From NCBI GenBank assembly GCA_024500155.1, contig CM044858.1, positions 21,935,795 through 21,999,794 on the forward strand: a stretch of 64,000 bases of DNA, written 5' to 3'. Source of the stretch: Chenopodium formosanum. Lineage: Eukaryota; Streptophyta; Magnoliopsida; Caryophyllales; Amaranthaceae. How positions within the stretch are numbered: position 1 is the stretch's first letter; every line of letters starts with the position of its first letter. Below the pieces are notes generated by a model that was given only the letters and a program-made list of their open reading frames with translations, was not told the origin of the DNA and made no database searches. This document shows, piece after piece, positions 33,482 to 44,641 of the stretch. The position numbers were made by a program, and so were the translations under genes.

Positions 33482-35209
33482 TGATGAGTGGCATTTATGC
33501 CACGATTTAGTGCTCATTTTACGGGTTTTCCCTCCCATTTGTAGCTTGTTTGCCCCCTTTTTCTCACCTTTTTGTTCTCTTTTCTTTATTTGCCTTTCTC
33601 CTTGTTTTCTTTGTTTTCGTTTTGTAGGAATCAAGGCATTGGAAGAAGAGCAATTCACCCTCAAAATCCCCTGTGTGCGGGCGCGCAGCACTGTGAGAAC
33701 CCGTGCAGGATTGCTTCAAGAACATAACAGAAACAGAAGATTTTGTGCGCCTTGTGCGCGCTTTGTGTGCGGGCGCGCGCCTTTGAACTGTGCGGGCGCG
33801 CGCCTTTGAACTGTGCGGGTGCGCGCCTTTGAACTGTGCGGGTGCGCGCCTTTGAAATGTGCGAGCGCGCGGCCCTGGGAGAACCCGCACGAGATAGCAG
33901 CAGAAGCAGAGCTAAAACAGGGAGTTGTGCACGCCTCTTGTGCGACATGTATGCGGGCGCACACTCTTCACGCGCGAGCGCGCAGTATGCTGGGAGAAGG
34001 CGCGCATCCATGGGTCTAATTCCCCCTTTACCCACAGATCTGCGGGCGCACAAGATCTGAGAGGGCGCACACAAAACATCTGCGCGGGCGCGCACCGCTG
34101 AGTTTCAGTTTTTTTTATTTCGAATTTTTGTATCTTTTAGGGGACCTATATATATAGGTCGTAGGGTGGATTAGTCGATCATCTAGCCTTATCTTAGAAA
34201 CAATTAAACCCTAATCTTAGAGAGAGAAAGTGTAGTATTACTCAAGTTATCTTCATGTATGCAACTTTGGTTCAACTTTCATTTCAATCCGTCAAGCAAC
34301 TTTGCAAGTTTTAATCTTTCTACTATTGCCTACTTAGTAATCTCTAATCCTTTCTCTTAGCTTTGTTTATTTGCATTCTAGTTGTTTATTTCTATCTATT
34401 TTGTGGATTAATATATTTTGGTATTTTCATTGTTTTTTATCATGTTTGCTTTCATGTTTATTTTGTTTTCATTTAGTTTTGTTATCATGTCTAATCCCCC
34501 TTTTCTCGGCTAGTTTCTTAGCTAGGGGAAGGGGGGTGTAAAATATGTATTGAATGATGGATGAATGATGATTAGTGGATTGATTACATGCCTTAAATCA
34601 ATGAAAGATATGATTTTTATTGACTTGAGATTATTGTAGCACTTTATTTAATTGCCTTCTAGTTTAAATGCATGAAAATGATTTGAACTAGATTTAGATC
34701 ACCTCTATTTTAATGATTGCATGAGAATGAGTTGTTAAAATGGAGTTCCATGTATTGTGCCTCTTTATTCTTGGGTTAGTTTGTGCTTAATGGGATGCAT
34801 GAAAATGATCCTAATTAGCTTAGACCACTTTCATTGGTTTGCCTAAACTATTGCATGAAAATGAAGTGTTTAGGTAGGATTTTATATTCTTTGGCATGTT
34901 AATCATGATGCTTATTATTGTTCTCCTTCATTTTAATCATATTTGAAACCCCCTAATCCTTAGCGTTGTTTTATCTTGATTTAATCACTCTTTTTACTTG
35001 TTTATTTATAGTTCTAGTGTCTACATTCCAATTTCCAACAAAATATACCCCTTTCTTACTCTTGCATGGTGATTTTGATATTAAATGAGAAAGCTTCCTC
35101 AGTGGATCGACCCTTGCTTGCCACTAACTAGTTTAGTGTAAAGTCTAGGTTTTATAAATAATTAATTTGATTAGGGTTAATAGTTTAACGACCTATCCTA
35201 GCCCGATTA
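33482..35209 (+). mobile_element. Solo LTR of another LTR-retrotransposon family
   Basis: It begins TGATGAGTGGC and ends CCCGATTA, with 5-bp duplication GTGTA at 33477-33481 and 35210-35214. The expected end ATCA is read as ATTA, a single C-to-T change. The flanks rejoin the Gypsy LTR sequence. Inside are many GCGGGCGCGC-type words with a 23-bp tandem array, a TATA-like sequence near 34149 (TATATATATAGG), and later text such as GGATCGACCCTTGCTTGCC seen near the ends of plant Gypsy LTRs. No coding region; ORFs over the GC-rich part are repeat artefacts. Confidence 0.75.
33766..33872. repeat. GC-rich 23-bp tandem repeat in the solo LTR
   Basis: Four complete units of TGTGCGGGCGCGCGCCTTTG plus AAC start at 33766, 33789, 33812 and 33835, followed by a partial fifth. 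Related GCGGGCGC words are scattered from 33675 to 34100. This is a strong CpG and GC peak in otherwise AT-rich DNA. Confidence 0.9.
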
Positions 35210-36150
35210 GTGTATCAAAATCTTGTGTATGCAGAATTGTGTTTGTAAAAGCTAGTTTACAAAGAGAGAGAAAGAAAGCATGTATTGCTCAAGAGAGAAT
35301 AGAGAGAATTAGGTGATTGTGAATGACAGTTGATGAGAGTTGATGATTGTGAATTATAGTTGATGATAGTTGATTGTAGATGTAGATGATTAAATAACGG
35401 AGATTCGGGACCTTATTTTTAATAAAAATAGTCCGGAAAAGTATAGAATTTGATAAGGAATAAAACTACAAGCTGTCGCCGCAAAACCACTCTGTCCTTG
35501 GCGACATAGTCTGTCGCGTGGCGACAAGGCTTGTCGCGTAGCGACAGGACTGTCGTTTGGCGACATCCTGGTTTTCACGCGCTTTCCACGCGGAATCCAA
35601 TTTTTAACCAAATTTGATCTATGGAATCCGTGCAAAAGCTAAAATCGCATTTTAAATAATATTTTATTCCAAATGAAACTTATCAAAATATAATTATTAA
35701 TTCTAGCTCTATTAGGATTTAAAAGAACTTCATCTTCTAGAGAATTCTAGAAGACTATAATTAATCCAAGTAATTTTAGGAATAATAATTAACATTGGGC
35801 CCTCCTCTAGATCATTGGGCCGCATGTAAAGATCAAACCGGGCCCAGTTTAGTATTTTATCCATAACTTCCTCATTATTCATCGGAATCGGGCTTATAAT
35901 ATATCGTTGGAAAGCTCTTTTCGAGCCCCATCCAACTACACTATTATTGGACCCTTGTCACGGACCAAACTAAACTGGATTGGATATTTTCATAAAAGAG
36001 TGTTGTTTTCAAAAACAGAAAGAAAGAATTTAAATAAAAACTAACCGCAACACCTGACTTTTCACACTTTCACTTCATTTGATTATGGTTCGACGCGAAA
36101 GGTATTCATCATTGGGTTTGGTTTTGGGGAGGCACAAATGGGTGTCTAAA

Positions 36151-36982
36151 CCTAGCAATTTGATCTAATTCTAAATTAAATTAATTATCACATGTAATAG
36201 TTATACGACACTTCTCGCCAAAAGTGTTGGTAGGTTGGAGGACCACCTTAACCTTCCCCATGTACCGATCAGTTGCCTAAGCTGGCGGCCTGGCCTTGGG
36301 TTATAAGGCATGACTTGTTAGCAGCCTTGGTGCCAAGGCTAGATCCTAACCAGCAAGCCTTGATATATATCTGGGAACACTAGCAAACACTAGTCAGGCC
36401 ATTGCTTGCGGCGGCCCAGCGATGCTAACATCGCTTCCCAACCAACCTTACAATAGTCCATCCAACATTCCACACGCAATCCTAGCAGTTTGCAGGTTCT
36501 TATGGGGCTGATAGGACTGCTACTTGGCCTGTGCCTTGTGGCATGGCCAAGATACCCGGTCCTCAGCTAAGCCTTGCCCAATGCACATGGTGCGGCAAGG
36601 CCTCCTTCCTAGCACGATGTGTCGCTTTACGATTTCTACTTTTATCCAATTCCTTGGATCGTCTTAACGTTTAAAACTCGATTTTGACGATCTAAGCTTG
36701 AAATCCGACGTTTGAGTTTGAAATATGTTTGAGTTTGAAATATATTTATCGACGTATTAGTGTCTTGCGCTTTATCCATCGCCGTAGTTTGGTTACATGA
36801 GTGGGTGTGACCCGTTGAGTTTAGTCAAGAGCAAAGTTTGAGATTAATTACATTAATCTCACTTATTAGAAGCGTCCACTAGCTAGGCCTTCCAATCACT
36901 TGACTTCACTGAATAATTAGCTTCCTAATTCTCAAGCTGCTATCAAAATAATACACTTGTTCGAAGGACACCATTTATTTCA
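36151..36982 (+). repeat. Truncated LTR fragment, same family as 39950-41221
   Basis: The last ~330 bases parallel the end of the solo LTR in Gypsy3 (shared GGGTGTGACCCG, TTCAGTCAAGA-like, CTTCACTGAATAATTAGC-like and GGACACCATT text), ending CACCATTTATTTCA. The 5' part is cut where Gypsy2 begins at 36150, so Gypsy2 probably inserted into this LTR. Positions 36983-37040 are A-rich flank of Gypsy3. Confidence 0.6.
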
Positions 36983-37040
36983 TGTATAACATATATCATA
37001 TGTTTTTAAAAACAAAAAAAACAAAAAAAAAGAATACCAT

Positions 37041-37537
37041 TGTTTAGGGGATTTTTTACCCTAGACACCTGGACCAGTGAGGGGCTTCCACGTGTCAGAG
37101 GCTGGCAGGTCACCTCTGACCTATCCCCAGCTTACATGTGGCCTCCCAGATATGTCTTCAGAATTGCGGCATTCAGAGGCCCAATTCCCTAAAAAACCGC
37201 ATTATTGCGGCGCAGCCCACCTGCCCTAGGTCAGATGACCTAAGGGAGGGCACTCTTCCCCATGACCCTATAAATAGGGAGATATTCCCCCATTTTGGGG
37301 GCATTCACAATCATTTATTACACCCTATTTTCTCTCACATCAGAGAACTCCTGAGCTTGGAATCCAAGCAGATCCCCACCTTAAATTCCGCACTTTTTAC
37401 TCTCCTTCAAGTTACTAACTTGAGCGTTGGAGGCGGAGCACCACCCAACCGGTGTCTCCGTTAATTTTGCAGGTACAGAGCCAGCAGGACCAGTCTTCGA
37501 GCTATAACTCTCCCAAGGGACAAAAACACCCAAAACA
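37041..37537 (+). repeat. 5' LTR of Gypsy3
   Basis: TGTTTAGGGG ... CCCAAAACA. A TATAAATA box at 37269-37276 and a CACGTG box near 37090 mark the U3 promoter. Transcription would start about 30 bases after the TATA box. Confidence 0.93.
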
Positions 37538-37539
37538 TT

Positions 37540-37557
37540 TGGCGCCGTCTGTGGAGA
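37540..37557 (+). promoter_or_regulatory. Primer binding site of Gypsy3
   Basis: TGGCGCCGTCTGTGGAGA two bases after the LTR has the TGG start expected for pairing with a tRNA CCA end. tRNA species not assigned. Confidence 0.75.
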
Positions 37558-37569
37558 GAGTACCTCAAG

Positions 37570-39949
37570 ATGGGTCAAGATTCTGTACCAATTTCTAACT
37601 CTACTTCTCTGCGTCCGGTTACTCAGGCGGGTTACCAAGAGGACATACAACCGGTTATACAACCGGCAGGCTTCGAAATTCCTTAACCGCAGCCTCAGCC
37701 TCAGCTAGAGATATTTACTGAGGAGGAGGAAGAAGAGGACAATGATGTGGAGACCTACATAACCAAAAACGGCTCCCTCATCTCTAAATCCATTCGTTCC
37801 AGGGATCAACTGGAGCGAAATCAAGACCAGGCGGGTCCAAGCAGGCGGCCCCCTGGGAGGTCAGACGGGGAAACCCGGAAGACCAGAGGAGAAGCTCCGG
37901 TCACCCGGAATGAGCTCATGAAATTCATGAACTCCTTCAAGGGTGAAATCAAGGAGATGATCCACAACAAGGCTGGCTCTAGCAAGAGTCCGCCGGCGAA
38001 AAAGACTCCCAATGATGGGAAGAAGAAGAAGCCGGTTAAGGACAGGCAGCCAACTCCTCTAAAGGAGAAGGCAGCCGTAAAACCTTACTGGACCAAGATT
38101 CTGATGCCCCAAAGGCAGCCCCGGCAACCCCAGCCGGAGGCCAACAAGGCGTCTGCCTTCGATGCTAGACATGTCATCAATCGAAGGAGACAGCAACAGT
38201 CTGAGTCCGCTTCTACCTCAAGCTTTCCAGACAGCTTCAAGGAAGCTTCTGCAAGGAATTCTATGTCCTTGCGTGAGAGTCGGACAGGCGGTAAATCCGT
38301 CAACACTAAACCTCAACTCATGATAGGGTCTATGCCATATGCACCTCAGGCGCAGTATGGGCAATATGGCCTCCAATTTATGCAGCCACCCCCATTCGGA
38401 GGTCAGGCGGCATACAGCAATGTCCAGCCACTGGACTGGCAGCTACGGCTGATGAGGCTAGGCAAACAGCCGTCTGCCTTTGCAGCAAATATAACCGAGG
38501 CGGCCCAGCCGGCCAAGGTTAAGAATGTGTTGGTTTGTGCCTATGATGGTACCACCAACCCGGAAGACCACCTGATGGCGTATACCAACCTAATGTGCTT
38601 ACAAGGTTGGGATGATGCCACCTGGTGTCGTTGTTTCCCGGCTACATTGAAGGGCATTGCCCAGCAATGGTTTGGCAACTTGCCAGCCGGATCTATTGGT
38701 TGCTTCAAGAAGCTAGCCTTCTTGTTTGCCACCAACTTCTTAATGAACATCCCTGCTAAGAAAACGTACAAGTCTAGACTTGAGCACCATTAAGCAGGGA
38801 GAGAGAGAAGGGCTACGCTTATATGTCAGGCGGTTCAACCTGGTCAGAATTCAGATCCAGGGGCTGTTTGACGAGGTAGCATTTACAGACTTCTTCAAGG
38901 GTCTGAGAGACGGGTCGACCTTTAAGTTCGACCTTGTCAAAAAAGGGGCATTTACGCTACAGGCGGCCCTGAGGGAGGCGGAAAGCTATATCCAAGCAAC
39001 CGACCTCTACACGCCTGGTAGCCAGTCGGACTCCAAGAACTCCGACAAGCAAAAAGAGAGCCGGTCAACTCAACCGGCAAAGAAAAAAGAAGAGAGCAAG
39101 AAAAGAAAAGAAGTCTGGGCGGTCAGTGATTCAGAGCAGCCGTCCCAGAAAAAGAAAAAAGAGTTTAAACCGTACGTCCCTCGGTACGAGTTTAACAAAG
39201 ACTGCAACTCCATCCTCATGGAGGTAAAGGACTGGCTGTCTATTGAGAAGCCGAATCCAATGAAAAGTTCCGTCCAGTCACGAAACAAGAGCAAGTACTG
39301 CCAGTTCCATGAGGAAGTTGGCCATGACACCAACGACTACTTCAGCCTTCAACGGGCGTTGGACCGTCTGGCTGACAAAGGGATGTTAAAGTCCTATATT
39401 TCTAAGTCCCCAGCCGGGGCAAAAAAGAAAAATAAGGGTCAGTCCTCCAAAACTACCCCCCAGCCTACTAGTAGTTCGGATACTGACAAGGATCCGGTCT
39501 ACACTATAGCAGGAGGATTCTCTTGTGGTGGCCCTACCATCCGGGACACCAAAAGCCATCTTCGAAAGATGGATAAGGATGATGATGAGCAGGCATCTGC
39601 CAGCTCCACCTTTCCGGATGTCCTCATTACTGAGAAGGACAGGGGCAGTGTTCGTCGTCCGCATGACGACCCGGTCGTCATTGAATGTAAGGTCGCCAAC
39701 CAATTAGTTGGACGCATCCTTATTGACACCGGCAGCTCGTCGGACATCATCAGCCTCTGTTGCTTGGAGAAGCTGAAATACAACACCAGTAGCATGCATC
39801 CGGTCACCAACCCCTTGGTTGGTTTTGGGGGTGGGATGGTCTACCCAGCCGAAAGAATTGACTTACCCATCCGGCTGGGAGAAAAGGGCCAGGGACGACA
39901 TATTGTCGTCAGATTCTTGGTCGTTGAAGAGTTGACCGCGGATTCTTGG
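37570..39949 (+). pseudogene. gag: Gypsy3 gag and protease, frameshifted
   Basis: The ATG at 37570 starts a frame with a TAA at 37684 in a Pro-Gln repeat (a Gln codon turned stop is likely). It continues through a basic, Pro-rich region to the Retrotrans_gag domain (YDGTTNPEDHL, QQWFGNLP). A one-base insertion near 38777 shifts the frame. The rest of Gag follows (REGLRLYVRRFN, FFKGLR), then a knuckle variant KYCQFHEEVGHDTNDY, then aspartic protease with the active-site motif IDTGSSSDI. A further small deletion just before the solo LTR removes the usual residues between LTA and the LGRP turn. The protease is cut by the solo LTR at 39950 and resumes at 41222. Confidence 0.9.
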
Positions 39950-41221
39950 TGTTGGGGTTTGGTGAGTCCGACTCACCGCGGAAACAACCCCACCCGAGGA
40001 ACCACTCGCAATAATTAAAATCATAAAGCATAAATAAATAATCACAAAGAAAAGATAATAAATCTTACCCTCGAAGCGAGCTTCGCCCAAAACCCAGGGC
40101 TCTTACTTGAAAGCTACGAGCACGTCAAGCGCCGCGCCTCCGATGGTATCCACCCACAAAAAGGCGAACACAACTTTAAGGTCTACTACCTTGGGGTTAG
40201 CAAGGTCCGAACAAAACCCGAGTGTTATGTGAGTTTAAGAGTTTTTCCAAAAATTATGGAATGCTCTTTTTAACTCCCACTCAAGCACTTTACTCCAAAT
40301 CCCTAGGTTGGTATTTATAAAGGAAAGTATGAGTGGGAATTTCTATCCCATCAATGTGGGATCATGAAATTCCACAAATTAATTTAAAGCTAAATTAAAT
40401 TAAAATTGCAAACTAATAATAAATCTACAAGTGGCATTACCATGTGAGATGGGTTGGTGAGGACCACATGGAGAGTAGGGGACCATACTTGCTCCCCACT
40501 CAATACTCTCCTTGTGCCACATGTCCTCACTCACTTACTCCCATTTTCCATACTTCCCCTTAACCCACGGCCCTATGGCCCAAGACAAGCATCGAGCCAA
40601 GCCCGAGCCAGGCCCGAGCCCAGCCCGTACCCAGCCCGCACCCAGCCCGCACCTAGCTGCTGTTGTGGCGCGGTGGGGCTGCGGCTGTGGCGCGGTGCGG
40701 CTACTGTTGTGCCTAGCCGCGGCTGGCCGTGGCTGCTAGCACGGTGCGCTAGCTTGCACAAGTCAGCCATGGCTCGGCTTGGTGCTTGCTAGCCACCTTT
40801 GCTAGGACATTTTGCCCCTAGCATTCGGATGCTCGGGGCATTCCGATGCCAGGGGTATTTTTGGGAATATGGTCGATTTATTATTATTTTGCACGTCTCG
40901 TCTTTTATTATTTTGACTCGACTTCCGACGATCGGTTTCGACGCTCTAAGCTCGAATTACCGACGTCTAAATATTTAACACTCGGGCGACGAATTAATTT
41001 CTTACGAATTAATTCGTCGAGTTGGTTCGTATATTTTGCTTGGGTGTGACCCGAAGGGTTCAGTCAAGATTAAGCTGTAATATTATATTAATATTACTGA
41101 TCGGAAGTGGCCTCCACCCAGGCATTCCGATCACTTGACCTTACTGAATATATTAGCTTTCTAATAATTCTGAACCCGCTATCAGAATAATACAATTGTT
41201 CAAAGGACACCATTCCTTTCA
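39950..41221. mobile_element. Solo LTR inserted in Gypsy3 protease
   Basis: TGTTGGGGTTTGG ... CATTCCTTTCA with target duplication CTTGG (39945-39949 and 41222-41226). Removing it rejoins the protease LGRP turn. A GC-rich stretch at about 40570-40800 contains repeated AGCCCG and GCGGCTG words; ORFs there are not credible. A related 3' half is at 36151-36982. Confidence 0.88.
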
Positions 41222-44200
41222 CTTGGGAGGCCAACCCTCAACGAAGCCAAGGCGGTGATCATCCCGTCTCTTATGCTCATCAAGTATGAGAGAGATGATT
41301 GCTCTGTTGGTTCCCTGAACGGGGATCAGAAGACGGCCTGGGAGTGCTATCTCTCAGTCGTCAAAGATACTGTGGCCACAGACGGCCAAGGGAAGGAACC
41401 AATAGACCTTGACAATGTCAAGGATGCCTATTCACCCCCACCAGCAGCCGGAAAAAAGAGAAAAGCTGCAAAGCTGGTGGAGGTGAAAAAAAGAAAAGAA
41501 ATAGCAATCACTGACCGTTGAACGGTCAGAGGAGCTCCGTCCCCCACCGGCTGGTGAAAGTATTGATCTTGTTCTGGACGACAGCCATCCAGAGCGAACT
41601 GTTAAGGTTGGGACAGTTGCTAATGCTGTTCTGGGTGCAGACTTGCACCTTCTCTTGAAGGAATTCAAAGATGTGTTTGCCTTTCAAGTGGAAGAGATGC
41701 CAGGCATCAGCCCGAATCTCGCTGTCCACAAACTCGCCGTAGATCCAAAAATGAAGCCCTTCCGGCAAAAGAAAAGGAATCACGGTGAGGAAAGAAGTCA
41801 GGCGGCAGCTGGCGAAGTAAAAAAGCTACTGGATGCCAGGTTCGTTCGGCCTTGTAATTTCCCCGACTGGGTGGCAAACGTTGTGCTTGTAAAGAAGCCG
41901 AATGGTACCTTAGCGGTTGTGTGTAGACTACACAGACCTCAACAAGGCATGCCCAAAGGATAGTTATCCACTTCCAAAAATTGACAACTTGGTTGATTCA
42001 ACAGCCGGTCATGCCTTGATGAGTTTCATGGATGCCTATTCCGGCTTCCATCAGATACCCCTGTGGAAAAAAGATCAAGAAAAGTCGGCCTTCGTCACTG
42101 ATCAAGGGTTATTCTGTTATACTGTGATGCCGTTTGGCTTGAAGAATGCGCCGGCTACATTCCAACGGATGATTAATACATTCTTCATTAATCAAATTGG
42201 GAGGAACGTAGAGGCATATATTGATGACATGATAGTCAAATCCAAGCAGCAGGCGGATCACCTTGCTGATCTCCGAGAAACCTTCACCACACTCAGGCGG
42301 CATAAGGTTATGTTAAATCCTAAGAAATGCGTCTTTGGTGTTGAGTCTGGGAAGTTTCTCGAATTCCTGATTGATCAAAGGGGGATAGAGGCTAACCTTG
42401 AGAAGATACAGCCGGTAATTGATATGAAGTCACCCCGCACTGTTAAGGAAGTACAGAGACTCACCGGTTGCCTGGCCGCCTTGGGGAGATTCCTCAGCCG
42501 GTCTGGTGACAAATGCCTTTACTTCTTCCAAGCAATCAAGAAGAAGACTAGATTTGAATGGGGGGATGCTGAGGCGGCCTTCCAGAAATTGAAAGAACAC
42601 TTACACTCTTTGCCAAGGCTTGTCAGTCCTTTGCCTAGAGAAAAGTTGTACATGTACTTAGCCGTCTCAGACCATGCCCTCAGTGCTGTTCTCCTTGCTG
42701 AACGAGACAGTACTCAGCTCCCGGTATATTTCATTATCCATGTGTTAAAAAATGCTGAACTCCGGTACCCCATGGTGGAAAAATTTGGTCTTGCTTTATA
42801 TATGGCTTTCAAAAAGCTGAAGCCATACTTTTTGGCACATCCGATTGTAATTTACACCGACCAGCCTCTCAAGCGGCCAATGAATCACCTACGAACCAAG
42901 GAAAGCAGTGAAAGGTCAGGCGTTTGCCGACTTCATTGTTGAAATGACTCGTTCGGTTCCTCCGGATAATATTGATCAGGTTTGGAAGGTGTATGTAGAT
43001 GGGAGCTCTATAAAGAACGGCTGTGGTGCAGGCATTGTTTGTGAATCTCCAGAAGGAGATAAGTATGAGTATGCACTACGGTTCAAGTATCAGGCCTCAA
43101 ATAACAAGGCAGAGTATGAAGCCCTGCTAGCCGGAATCCGCATGTGTAAGGCGGTAGGGGCAACAAAGATTGACGCCCATTCTGATTCTCAGTTGGTTGT
43201 TAGCCAGTATGAGGGCACTTATGAAGCAACTCATCCGGCTATGATCAAATATCTTCAGGCTGTCAAAGATGAGGCTGGGACACTTGAGGAATTCCGATTG
43301 AATCAAGTGCCCCGGTCAGATAACCACCCGGCGGATGCATTGTCAAAATTGGTATCTTCCGCCTGCCATGATACGCCTTGGTCAGTCTTTTGGGAAAATC
43401 TCGAAAAAAGAAGTATTTATGAAGAGCCCATTGGAATTCTGGATCAAAGTTCTACTTGGAAGGATGGCATCCGGGCGTATCTTGCAGACGGTACACTCCC
43501 TAATTCACCTTAGGAGGTAGCCGTCATGATAAAGAGAGCAGCTAACTTTGAGTTGAGAAACGGAGAACTCTTCAAGGCTGGAGTTCTCGAAGAGCTGCAT
43601 GCGGGATTCTGCGCCTCCCATATAGGCGGCAAGTCCCTAGCCGTCAGAGCCAGGCGGCACTATATTTGGCCTACCCTTGAGGCAGATGCCAAAGAGTTTG
43701 TGAAGAACTGTGATAAATGCCAAAGGTTTGGCAAGCTAATACATCGCCCGGCTACTGATCTGACGACAATCCACAGCCCAGTCCCGTTTTCTAAATGGGG
43801 CATGGACATTTTGGGTCCTTATACGCCTGCACCAAGCGGAAAACGCTATATCTTGGTGGCTTTGGACTATTTCACCAAATGGGTGGAGGCGGAGGCAGTT
43901 AAGAATATCAAGACAAAGGATGTCATCTCTTTCATCTAGAAGAACATCATCACCCGGTTTGGGGTACCTATGTCTATGGTATTTGACAACGGCCCTCAGT
44001 TTGAAATGCCTCAGCTCAAGACTTGGGTGGGAGATCAAGGTATCTCAAGTTACTTTGCCGCAGTCGGCCGGCCTCAAGCAAACGGTCAGGTTGAGGCATT
44101 CAACAAACTCATCTCAGAAGGCATCAAAAAGAAAATTGAAAGAGCCGGTGGTTTATGGGCTGAAGAGTTAATTCATGTCCTATGGGCCATCCGGACAATT

Positions 44201-44641
44201 GCCAAGGGGTCAACCGGAGAAACCCCATTTCTCATGGTATATGGAGCGGAAGCCGTTTTTCCCATTGAACACTATGAGCCTACGCTCAGAGTGATGCTCT
44301 ATGATGAAGAGGCAAATTGGGAGGCCATGCGGCTGGCATTGGACTCCCTCCCGGAATGCAGGGGCAATGCTGCCCTGCGACATGAGATATACCGTCTGAG
44401 AATGACAAGAGCCTACAACAAAAGAGTACACAAACGTCTTTTGAAAGTTGACGATTTTGTGTTATGAAAAATGGAGGCAACCGGTAGGGCCAATGAGCTT
44501 GGAAAGCTAACTCCTAATTGGGAAGGCCCCTACCGGATTTATGAAGAAGTTAGGGATGGCACGTACTGCCTGGAAACCCAAGACGGTAGACGCCTGCCTA
44601 GAACTTGGAATGTAGATAACCTGAAAAAGTACTACTTCTAA
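41222..44641 (+). pseudogene. pol: Gypsy3 pol (protease end, RT, RNase H, second RNase H, integrase), broken
   Basis: After the protease tail (GRPTLNEAKAVI), RT has CVDYTDLNKACPKD, LMSFMDAYSGFHQ, VMPFGLKNAPATFQR and YIDDMIVKSK. RNase H follows to about 42870, then a second RNase H-like domain (VYVDGSS, EYEALLAGI, HSDSQLVV), the Tat signature. Integrase follows, with a zinc region (HIGGKSLA ... NCDKCQ) and a DDE core (GMDILGPY, FDNGPQF, QANGQVEAFNK). The C-terminus ends NLKKYYF with stop at 44639-44641. Defects: frameshifts near 41520, 41920 and 42905, a TAA/TAG near 43511-43513, TAG at 43937-43939 and TGA at 44465-44467. The catalytic triads survive, so decay looks fairly recent. Confidence 0.92.

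Larger units (their letters stand above)
1704..36150 (-). mobile_element. Gypsy2: decayed Tat-lineage Ty3/Gypsy retrotransposon, interrupted by nested insertions
   Basis: Visible parts are a minus-strand LTR (32470-36150, itself split by a solo LTR), a minus-strand pol relic (27985-32469) and an antisense DUF7745-like gene on the plus strand (2158-2279 plus 26080-27478, split by Gypsy1). A second, RNase H-like domain after the usual one marks the Tat lineage. The tRNA primer site, gag and the start of protease are missing: the LTR joins directly to mid-protease. The 3' LTR is not seen and would lie left of 1704, beyond or inside the MULE. The left limit is therefore a guess. No target-site duplication can be tested. 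Confidence 0.6.
32470..36150 (-). repeat. LTR of Gypsy2 (minus strand), split by a solo LTR
   Basis: Reverse-strand homologue of the Gypsy1 LTR over its whole length: the start at 36150 reads TTTAGACACCCATTTGTG (first G mutated) and the end at 32470 reads CCCTACA. About 1.95 kb once the insertion 33482-35209 is removed. It carries its own GCGACA cluster (about 35470-35570). It joins without any primer site to the protease-coding DNA at 32469, and flanking 5-mers (TGAAA and CCTAG) do not match, so a deletion or recombination is indicated rather than a clean solo LTR. Confidence 0.82.

Noticed and set aside
33477..34095. Several overlapping Arg/Ala-rich ORFs on both strands
   Set aside because: Produced by the GC-rich 23-bp tandem repeat, which leaves many frames open.
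32470..36150. Gypsy2 LTR read as a clean solo LTR
   Set aside because: Flanking 5-mers differ and one side is mid-protease of the related element, so deletion or recombination fits better.
40454..40792. Pro/Ala-rich ORFs on both strands inside the solo LTR
   Set aside because: GC-rich simple repeats of AGCCCG and GCGGCTG words; no known domain and inside an LTR.
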